Below are positions 17,138 to 22,360 of a DNA stretch of 28,378 nucleotides, one piece after another. Each line of letters opens with the position of its first letter. Position 1 is the first letter of the stretch. Below the pieces are notes generated by a model, which saw only the letters and a program-made list of their open reading frames with translations, searched no databases and was not told the origin of the DNA. Origin of the DNA: an uncultured Armatimonadota bacterium (GTDB lineage Bacteria; Armatimonadota; Armatimonadia; Armatimonadales; Armatimonadaceae); contig CAIYBQ010000348.1 in the NCBI GenBank assembly GCA_903924445.1, positions 1 through 28,378 on the forward strand. Reading direction: 5' to 3'. The position numbers and the translations under genes are program-made.

Positions 17138-17484
17138 AAGGTCAAATCTTATTTCCGCTCATCGGGGTTACTTTTGGATTCTGTGCAGTGTACTTTTCTC
17201 AATACACTCTCTCACCAATGTTCGCACCCTACCTAAGTATTGCGGTATTGGCTGCATTGGATGCCATCTGTGGTGGAATCAGAGCTGCCCTTGAAGGCAA
17301 GTTTACGGATGGCATTTTCATAACTGGATTCATCATCAATACTGTGCTAGCCGCTCTCCTCGCATGGATTGGTGACAAAATTGGTGTTGATATCGTTCTG
17401 GCAGCCGTTGTTATGTTGGGTGGAAGAATATTCCTTAACCTCTCACTCATTAGGCGCTTGTTACTGACAAAAGCGACGTCATAG
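17134..17484 (+). CDS. sbp: Small basic membrane protein (DUF1290)
   Basis: This 116-residue integral membrane protein has three to four hydrophobic helices. The family core is SIAVLAALDAICGGIRAALEGKFTDGIFITGFIINTVLAALLAWIGDKIGVDI. It belongs to the Sbp family (DUF1290), which sits with DUF881 genes upstream of ftsZ in Gram-positive and related lineages; its function is unknown. The GTG start at 17134 overlaps the preceding TGA (GTGA) and follows a GGGGG-containing ribosome site. It is the last gene of the packed run that begins with mraZ; a 193-bp gap follows before ftsZ. Confidence 0.93.
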   Translation: MKGQILFPLIGVTFGFCAVYFSQYTLSPMFAPYLSIAVLAALDAICGGIRAALEGKFTDGIFITGFIINTVLAALLAWIGDKIGVDIVLAAVVMLGGRIFLNLSLIRRLLLTKATS

Positions 17485-17512
17485 GCATCTGTTTGCCTTT
17501 GTTTCCTTTTTG
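17483..17512 (+). terminator. Weak terminator candidates after sbp
   Basis: AGGCA (17483-17487) and TGCCT (17494-17498) form a short hairpin overlapping the sbp stop, followed by a T-rich run with five T bases at 17507-17511. A second AT-rich hairpin, AAAACTT/AAGTTTT (17517-17537), follows immediately. Both are weak, so partial readthrough into ftsZ is likely. Confidence 0.4.
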
Positions 17513-17568
17513 GTCTAAAACTTCCCAGTAAAGTTTTTGTAAGCAAACGTCCGTTCTCGTGACGCCCC

Positions 17569-17596
17569 TTTACTATCCCGGTATTCTCGCTAGTAT
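17569..17596 (+). promoter_or_regulatory. Candidate ftsZ promoter
   Basis: TTTACT (17569-17574), 16 bases, TAGTAT (17591-17596): 4/6 matches at each box. A start near 17603 would place the left arm of the leader inverted repeat at the very 5' end of the mRNA. The match is moderate only. Confidence 0.35.
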
Positions 17597-17609
17597 ATGC
17601 TTTGGCTAG

Positions 17610-17678
17610 TTTGTTTGCTCTTCTGTGAACAGGCGTTTGCTGGGGTGTGATAGGTAATTTTAGGTGGGAGCAAACAAA
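17610..17678 (+). promoter_or_regulatory. ftsZ leader with an 11-bp inverted repeat reaching the start codon
   Basis: TTTGTTTGCTC (17610-17620) is perfectly complementary to GAGCAAACAAA (17668-17678), which covers the end of the Shine-Dalgarno (GGGAG, 17666-17670) and the A of the ATG. A second GTTTGCT (17635-17641) could pair with the same AGCAAAC (17669-17675). Another AGCAAAC (17542-17548) lies upstream. Mutually exclusive pairings that hide or expose the ribosome site are possible. This is seen as sequence; regulation is inference. Confidence 0.55.
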
Positions 17679-18736
17679 TGAGTGACTTTGCAACGATCAA
17701 GGTTATTGGTGTAGGTGGAGCCGGCCAGAACGCAGTTAATCGCATGGTTGAATCCGGCGTTGAGGGTGTTGAGTTCTGGGCATTCAATACCGACATCCAA
17801 GTGTTGCAGACAGCAGCATGTGATCACACGCTTCAGCTTGGTCAACGTCTGACAAACGGCCTCGGAGCAGGTGGGAATCCTGAAATGGGTCGCCAATCCG
17901 CCGAAGAGAGCAAGTCTGAGATTCAGCGTGCGCTTGACGGTGCAGACATGGTCTTTGTTACAGCTGGCATGGGCGGTGGAACTGGGACTGGAGCCGCACC
18001 CGTTGTGGCACAGATTGCCAAAGAACTGGGAATTCTCACAGTAGCAGTTATCACCAAGCCGTTCCAGTTCGAAGGGCAACGACGACGCCAGGCTGCCGAA
18101 AAGGGCATCGAGGCGCTGCGGGCTAACGTTGATACGATTATCATCATCCCAAACGACCGTTTGCTAACTGTTGTTGGTAAGGATGTATCCATGCTGGATG
18201 CATTCAAGGAAGCGGATGAAGTTCTTCGGCAGGGAGTTGCTGGAATCTCGGACATCATCACCATTCCTGGTCTGATCAACGTCGACTTTGCAGATGTCAA
18301 GGCAGTCATGTCGAATGCTGGTACTGCGCTGATGGGCATCGGATTCGCTGAAGGCGAAAATCGTGCTGAAGAAGCCGCGAAGATGGCAGTGAGCTCACCG
18401 CTTCTCGAAACGGACATCAGTGGTGCGCGAAGCGTATTGGCAAACATCACCGCAGGGCGTGACTTGAAGATGTCGGAGCTGAACGTCGCTATGGACTTGA
18501 TCCGTGAGCGTACAGATTCCGCTGAAGCAAATGTCATCTTTGGTGCAGTTGTTGATCCACGCATGGATGGTGCTGTACGAATCACTGTCCTTGCTACGGG
18601 TTTCAATGCGCTGCAGGCGCCAATCTTTGACCCAGTGGTCAAGTCAACCGTTGTTCCAGTTCTGACTCCTGTGCCTCCAGCTCCAACCGCGGAAGGCGGC
18701 ATCGATATTCCTACTTTCCTTAAAAACAGAAAGTAG
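17678..18736 (+). CDS. ftsZ: Cell division GTPase FtsZ
   Basis: This tubulin-like GTPase forms the cytokinetic ring; 352 residues. Visible are the N-terminal IKVIGVGGAGQNAVNRM (7-23), the tubulin signature GGGTGTG (about 100-106), ITKPFQFEGQRR, and the T7 catalytic loop NVDFADVKAVM (201-211). The C-terminal conserved peptide is IDIPTFLKNRK (342-352). The linker between the globular domain (ending near 315) and this peptide is only about 25 residues, short for the family. It uses a GGGAG ribosome site seven bases before ATG. FtsA is not encoded next to it, so the membrane anchor is elsewhere or of another type (SepF-like, for example). A good terminator follows. Confidence 0.98.
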   Translation: MSDFATIKVIGVGGAGQNAVNRMVESGVEGVEFWAFNTDIQVLQTAACDHTLQLGQRLTNGLGAGGNPEMGRQSAEESKSEIQRALDGADMVFVTAGMGGGTGTGAAPVVAQIAKELGILTVAVITKPFQFEGQRRRQAAEKGIEALRANVDTIIIIPNDRLLTVVGKDVSMLDAFKEADEVLRQGVAGISDIITIPGLINVDFADVKAVMSNAGTALMGIGFAEGENRAEEAAKMAVSSPLLETDISGARSVLANITAGRDLKMSELNVAMDLIRERTDSAEANVIFGAVVDPRMDGAVRITVLATGFNALQAPIFDPVVKSTVVPVLTPVPPAPTAEGGIDIPTFLKNRK

Positions 18737-18744
18737 ATATCTAC

Positions 18745-19074
18745 GTACGAAACCTGGCACTTCGGAATGAACTTCTGATGTGCCAGGTTTTTGCATTTAA
18801 GGTTGATGTTGTCGATTCGAAGGTACCAGTCGTGGCAGATTGTCGAACATCGGCGCATTCAACAAAAGTGCAACCCGCCGTGTAGGAAGTTTGCTGATTG
18901 TTGTAACGTTTCGAGATACTTAGTACGGAACCTGGCACTTTGGAATCAACTTCGGGTTTGCCAGATTTTTTGCCTTTACAGTTGATGTTGTCGATTCGAA
19001 TGTACCAATCGTGGAAGATTGTCGAACATCGTCGCAATTAAAAAAAGAGCAAACCTCCGTGTAGGAAGTTTGCT
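18745..19074. repeat. Diverged tandem duplication (about 178-bp period) in the ftsZ 3' region
   Basis: Copy 1 spans 18745-18895 and copy 2 spans 18923-19074, offset 178 then 179 bp after one indel. Each copy contains, in order, a CCTGGCA hairpin, a conserved middle (GTTGATGTTGTCGATTCGAA, later GATTGTCGAACATCG) and a GCAAAC/GTTTGCT hairpin. Copy 1 keeps the first hairpin intact (11-bp stem) and has a broken second one (GTGCAACC against GTTTGCTG). Copy 2 has a shortened first hairpin (6 bp) and a perfect second one. No convincing gene lies in this interval (18737-19098). It holds only this repeat and the terminators. Confidence 0.85.
18750..18792 (+). terminator. Rho-independent terminator of ftsZ
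   Basis: AAACCTGGCAC (18750-18760) and GTGCCAGGTTT (18780-18790) form a perfect 11-bp stem with a 19-base loop; five T bases (18788-18792) follow the GC-rich part. It begins 14 bp after the ftsZ stop. A weaker duplicate with six T bases lies at 18932-18971. Confidence 0.85.
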
Positions 19075-19075
19075 C
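19040..19075 (-). terminator. Rho-independent terminator of the 3D-domain gene
   Basis: On the minus strand GAGCAAAC (19075-19068) pairs with GTTTGCTC (19054-19047), and seven T bases follow (19046-19040). The hairpin starts 24 bp past the stop codon at 19099. It is the intact second hairpin of the tandem duplication. Confidence 0.85.
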
Positions 19076-19098
19076 CTTATCGTTCCGATGGAAGTAAC

Positions 19099-19902
19099 TT
19101 ACTTCAGAATAGTTACTTTGACTTGCTTACGTCCAACCCGCATCGCTTCAGCGCGCGTGTTGAAACAAAGGTCTATCCGGCGGCCCTTGATCGCACCACC
19201 TGTATCTGCGGCGATCGCAATACCGTAGCCCTCTACGTAGAGCCTGGTACCAAGCTTTATAAAGCGCGGATCAACTGCAACTACGCCAAAACGTGCTGCT
19301 CGGCCGGTAGCTGTTTTTCCACCCCATCGCCTATTTTCTGACGCGGAGTAGCCGGTTGCAGTCATCGTCAATGTTCTTCGGGACGTTGCACCGCGGGATG
19401 CCAGATAGATGCCCCGCAGGCCTTCCTTTACAACCGCTGTGACGGGAGGCTTGAAACTCACATTGAGCTTCTTGCGGCTGACACAATGATCATTGACAAA
19501 TGTATCTTGGAAGACGACGGATTTTGATCCGTTTACTCCCGGGACAATAACCTGAGATGACCCGATACGCATTCCATCGGAATACACTTTCGATACACGA
19601 AAGGGCACCGCAGTCACTTCGGTTACCGTATCTATACGCTTACGGGAGATACGAATCGTCATCCCGCTGGTTAGTTTGGAAGTGAGTGATGGCGCAATGC
19701 TGTCCATCTTTGAAAGCTGAATATGCTGATCATCAAGCAGCTGTTTGACAGTTGCTTGTCGCGTATTCAGTTCTGTTTGCTTGCTTCCATCACGTAAAGT
19801 GATGTGCAAACTTTGCTGGCCGTAGGCATTTGCCACAATTGCGGTGATCGCAATCGCAACCGATGTGATTGCCGGACGGATCCAAGTACTAACTATTGGC
19901 AC
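19099..19902 (-). CDS. Cell-wall protein with DUF348, G5 and 3D domains (YabE-like)
   Basis: This exported, probably membrane-anchored protein has 267 residues. An N-terminal hydrophobic helix (about 8-27) precedes a DUF348 ubiquitin-like domain (about 32-85) and a G5 domain (about 91-155). The C-terminal 3D domain (about 178-266) has its three aspartates in DPRF (211), ADTGG (233) and RRIDL (244), with TATGYS and GKTATG. The 3D domain is the MltA-like catalytic fold of YabE, YocH and RpfB relatives, so peptidoglycan cleavage or remodelling is the likely role. The start is GTG at 19902, five bases after AAAGGAGG; an upstream ATG (19944) lies in the structured leader and lacks a ribosome site. 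YabE of B. subtilis and RpfB of actinobacteria also neighbour ksgA, but here this gene is inverted relative to ksgA. Confidence 0.93.
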   Translation of the reverse strand: MPIVSTWIRPAITSVAIAITAIVANAYGQQSLHITLRDGSKQTELNTRQATVKQLLDDQHIQLSKMDSIAPSLTSKLTSGMTIRISRKRIDTVTEVTAVPFRVSKVYSDGMRIGSSQVIVPGVNGSKSVVFQDTFVNDHCVSRKKLNVSFKPPVTAVVKEGLRGIYLASRGATSRRTLTMTATGYSASENRRWGGKTATGRAARFGVVAVDPRFIKLGTRLYVEGYGIAIAADTGGAIKGRRIDLCFNTRAEAMRVGRKQVKVTILK

Positions 19903-20042
19903 TTCTGCCTCCTTTCTCGGCGATGTCTGTGGAATCACAGTCATCCCGTGGTCAGGAGCGAACGTGGTGGTTCGCTCGTAAGCACAATTGCTTACGATGC
20001 GGCAACGCGAATATCAAAAGAATGACACTACAGTCGCGAAAC
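19903..20042 (-). promoter_or_regulatory. Structured leader of the 3D-domain gene (riboswitch candidate)
   Basis: The predicted leader is about 140 bases long. It contains three consecutive perfect or near-perfect hairpins: TCGTAAGC/GCTTACGA (19976-19997, 6-base loop), GAGCGAAC/GTTCGCTC (19956-19977, 6-base loop, sharing two bases with the first), and GATG-CTGTG/CACAG-CATC with one mismatch (19922-19945, 4-base loop). The AAAGGAGG ribosome site follows. Cell-wall hydrolase genes are often controlled by cyclic-di-AMP (ydaO/yuaA) riboswitches, but I could not match that consensus here. No T-run follows any hairpin, so translational rather than terminator control would be expected. Confidence 0.5.
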
Positions 20043-20048
20043 CTTTTC

Positions 20049-20077
20049 ACGATACCGTAGTGTTTAGTGACTGTCAA
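20049..20077 (-). promoter_or_regulatory. Promoter of the 3D-domain gene
   Basis: On the minus strand TTGACA (20077-20072), exactly 17 bases, then TATCGT (20054-20049): 6/6 and 4/6 matches. The start would be near 20042. A 7-bp inverted repeat, ACACTAC (20026-20032) with GTAGTGT (20057-20063), brackets the -10 box and start point. Confidence 0.65.
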
Positions 20078-20084
20078 ACATTTT

Positions 20085-20114
20085 CAGACAGATGGTCATT
20101 GTTCCGGTATTCTG
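20085..20114 (+). promoter_or_regulatory. Candidate promoter giving a leaderless mRNA
   Basis: CAGACA (20085-20090), 18 bases, TATTCT (20109-20114). The ATG at 20120 lies six bases after the -10 box, at the expected transcription start, and has no ribosome site. Box matches are 4/6 each, so this is tentative. Confidence 0.3.
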
Positions 20115-20119
20115 GATGA

Positions 20120-20722
20120 ATGGTTCATATTGATGTCGAGGCACTTCTCATTCGGACGCAGACGGGGCGCTACCACTTGCCACTACCTGCAAGGATTCGC
20201 TGGTTTCGTTCTGTAAACCCACTTTGGGGCATCGTAACGGAGCTTACACACATCGATAAGGAACGACAATGGGCTGTAGTACGTACACAGATTCTCTCTG
20301 ATTCCGGTCACGTAATCGCAACATCGATGAAAGCGGATGAATCGAGAACACGGCCAGACTGGCTTGAAAGCATCGAAAATGGAAGCATCGAACGTGCACT
20401 GATTCTTGCTGGATTTCAACATGAGCGTGAACATTCAGCGGATGCAGCCAAGCCGGCTCGCGTGCCAGATAGTCCGGTCACTGCCCCCCAGGCAAAACCC
20501 GACAATGCGCCCAACATCGAGCTACCATCACACCTTCCATCACTTCGCACTGCTGCATCACTCACCGCAAAACCACGGAAACCAGATAACCTTGCATCGA
20601 TCCAAGCCATGGCTCCTAAAGGCGGTCTCGTTGGTCAAGTCGAACGCATCAAAGAACAGGCAAGGGTCTATGCCGATCCCGGTGGAGATGATGAACCGAC
20701 AGAAGATGAAGTCCTGTCCTAA
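20120..20722 (+). CDS. Uncharacterised protein, possibly Rad52/ERF-like, with acidic tail
   Basis: This 200-residue protein has a compact N-terminal domain (about 1-100). Its pattern YHLPLPARIRWFRSVNP, WAVVRTQILSDSGHVIAT, then DWLESIENGSIERALILAGF resembles bacterial Rad52/ERF-superfamily single-strand annealing proteins, where a similar E-x-GSIxRALxxAG helix is typical. This is recognised from memory of family patterns and is not certain. The second half (about 105-200) is proline- and alanine-rich and probably disordered, ending in a highly acidic tail (DPGGDDEPTEDEVLS). Such tails occur in DNA-binding proteins that recruit partners. There is no signal peptide or membrane helix. Its TAA shares a base with the ksgA start (TAATG), so the two are co-transcribed and coupled. 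It occupies the place held by rnmV in B. subtilis but is not Toprim-like. Confidence 0.85.
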   Translation: MVHIDVEALLIRTQTGRYHLPLPARIRWFRSVNPLWGIVTELTHIDKERQWAVVRTQILSDSGHVIATSMKADESRTRPDWLESIENGSIERALILAGFQHEREHSADAAKPARVPDSPVTAPQAKPDNAPNIELPSHLPSLRTAASLTAKPRKPDNLASIQAMAPKGGLVGQVERIKEQARVYADPGGDDEPTEDEVLS

Positions 20723-21582
20723 TGAGTAATCTCGGACCGGACATATCAAAACCATCAGGACTTACTGCGGTGCTGCAACGCCATGGCATCGGATTATCCA
20801 AGTCGATGGGTCAACACTTCCTCATTGATAAAAATCACCTTAGTAAAATAGTTGCTGCGGCGGGGATTCAACCCACAGATCATATTCTTGAAATTGGTCC
20901 CGGAGCAGGTGTGATGACGCGCTTGCTTTCGGCAGAAGCATCAAAAGTCTTCACCATTGAGCTGGATCATCGCATGATTGGCGTCCTAGATGAAACTCTT
21001 GCCGATCTTCAAAATGTTACCGTTGTTCAGGGGGATGCACTTTCCGTTGACTGGTGCATCGCGTTTTCCGATGATACTGCGACCAGGCTTGTCGCAAACA
21101 TCCCTTATCAAATCACTTCACCGCTGTTGATTCGAATCCTCGAATCAGACCCACCGTTTACCCACGCAACGATTCTCGTTCAAAAAGAGGTTGCAGAGCG
21201 GGTGGTTGCTCCAGCGGGGTCAAAGGTTTTCGGAGCCCTTTCCTGCGTTGCACAGTTCGTTTGTGATTGCCATATTAGTTCAGTCGTGCCCCGGGGCGTG
21301 TTTTATCCTCCTCCAAAGGTAGACAGCGCTGTCTTGAATCTCCATCCGCATAATCGTTACAAGGGAATAACGATTAACGAGTTTACAAGGATCACCAGAG
21401 CCGCCTTTAATCAGAGACGCAAGACATTGCGTAACTCACTGACAGCGGGACTCGGGTGGAGTGATACGGACCTTTATGCAGTCCTTGAACAAGCATCAGT
21501 ACTATCAGATACAAGGCCCGAACAAGTTAGTGTCGACCAGTTCTGTGAAATAGCTAGAGCCGCAAAGGCACGAGATATCTAG
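20722..21582 (+). CDS. ksgA: 16S rRNA dimethyladenosine transferase KsgA (RsmA)
   Basis: This SAM-dependent enzyme of 286 residues dimethylates two adjacent adenosines in the last helix of 16S rRNA. Motifs are SMGQHFLIDKNHLSKIV (28-44), the SAM loop ILEIGPGAGVMTRLL (about 55-69), acidic ELDHRM, the catalytic NIPY (126-129), VQKEVAERVVA, PPPKVDSAVLNL, and AAFNQRRKTLRNSL in the C-terminal domain. Length is normal. The ATG overlaps the upstream stop by one base. Confidence 0.97.
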   Translation: MSNLGPDISKPSGLTAVLQRHGIGLSKSMGQHFLIDKNHLSKIVAAAGIQPTDHILEIGPGAGVMTRLLSAEASKVFTIELDHRMIGVLDETLADLQNVTVVQGDALSVDWCIAFSDDTATRLVANIPYQITSPLLIRILESDPPFTHATILVQKEVAERVVAPAGSKVFGALSCVAQFVCDCHISSVVPRGVFYPPPKVDSAVLNLHPHNRYKGITINEFTRITRAAFNQRRKTLRNSLTAGLGWSDTDLYAVLEQASVLSDTRPEQVSVDQFCEIARAAKARDI

Positions 21583-21601
21583 ACATCGAGTTCTGGATGA
21601 A

Positions 21602-21632
21602 TTGCCCATAAAGTCCATATCTTGGCTATACT
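21602..21632 (+). promoter_or_regulatory. Candidate promoter giving a leaderless mRNA
   Basis: TATACT (21627-21632) is a 5/6 -10 box, and the ATG at 21639 is only six bases further, at the expected transcription start. No Shine-Dalgarno exists between them. A weak -35 (TTGCCC, 21602-21607) is 19 bases upstream. Confidence 0.45.
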
Positions 21633-21638
21633 GAAAAT

Positions 21639-22340
21639 ATGAAATTGTCTTCTATTTTTGTCATCGCCACGATGTTGGTCTCAATGCCCGTAGGCGCACT
21701 GGCGCAAACAACTCTCAATGGACAGTCGCCACAGTCTGACAGCAATCAATGGCAAAAGGATAAGCGCTCCTTAAAGGGAACAGTCCTACTGTTGAATGGA
21801 CAACCAGCTGCCGGCGCTACGGTAGAGTGGCTTGCCGTGCCTTGGAGCGCTGCAGACATGACAAAGGTCCCTGCTAAAGTTCTTGACACCCGAAAAACTG
21901 GACCCGATGGCAAATTCGAATTCAAGAATGCTCCTGCACTCGCTAAAGTCGGCGGGGCACGTGTTGTTGCACGCGCTGAAGGCAAACTGATTACCATTCT
22001 AGAATCAAAGCTCTTGCCTGGCGCCGATGTTGTCCTTCAGCCAACGACGAACAGCAATGTAACTCTCACAGTTTTGGATCCAGCTGGAAAGCCTGCCGGT
22101 AAGGCAAAGTTAGACCTGAAATTGATGATTGCAGGGAACCGTATCAGCTGGATTTATCCACTTTCGATGTCTACAACCGATGCGGCCGGGACCGTCACCA
22201 TTAACGGCTTACCTTCACCTGCACGATTGCGTGTGTCTGTGCTTGGTAAGCCATTCGACATCGCAGCGGGGATCAACGAAGTTATCATCCTACGCAAACC
22301 TGAAACCAAACCACAACCACTGAGGACGATTAAGCGATAG
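21639..22340 (+). CDS. Exported protein with carboxypeptidase-regulatory-like domains
   Basis: This 233-residue secreted protein has a clear signal peptide (1-22, cleavage after ALA). Two beta-sandwich modules of the carboxypeptidase-regulatory-like / CnaB type can be seen. The first is LKGTVLLLNGQPAAGATVEWL with TGPDGKFEFKNAP (about 45-125), and the second is LTVLDPAGKPAGKAKLDLKL with TTDAAGTVTINGLP (about 132-220). The specific function is unknown; such domains act in adhesion or as structural modules of surface proteins. Translation appears to begin on a leaderless mRNA. It is followed after 20 bases by a second protein with the same domain type. Confidence 0.9.
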   Translation: MKLSSIFVIATMLVSMPVGALAQTTLNGQSPQSDSNQWQKDKRSLKGTVLLLNGQPAAGATVEWLAVPWSAADMTKVPAKVLDTRKTGPDGKFEFKNAPALAKVGGARVVARAEGKLITILESKLLPGADVVLQPTTNSNVTLTVLDPAGKPAGKAKLDLKLMIAGNRISWIYPLSMSTTDAAGTVTINGLPSPARLRVSVLGKPFDIAAGINEVIILRKPETKPQPLRTIKR

Positions 22341-22360
22341 TTCTGGTGGGCTAAACGTTG

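Noticed and set aside
17923..18858. Long minus-strand open frame (311 codons) opposite ftsZ
   Set aside because: It is antisense to a certain ftsZ, has low-complexity Ser/Ala/Thr/Arg-rich composition typical of the opposite strand of a conserved gene, and has no ribosome site.
18741..19037. Small protein encoded twice on the minus strand of the duplication (both copies begin MRRCSTI)
   Set aside because: The shared N-terminus simply follows from the DNA duplication. The frames diverge after about 20 codons through an indel, there is no ribosome site, and the frame runs through terminators.
18745..19074. Insertion sequence or MITE remnant
   Set aside because: No terminal inverted repeats, target duplications or transposase traces; the copies are in direct tandem and consist of terminator hairpins.
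19903..20042. Firm assignment as a cyclic-di-AMP riboswitch
   Set aside because: Gene context fits but the conserved sequence blocks of that class could not be located; reported only as a candidate structured leader.
20120..20722. rnmV (ribonuclease M5) by position next to ksgA
   Set aside because: The product has no Toprim motifs (no conserved E or DxD pattern) and its pattern points elsewhere.
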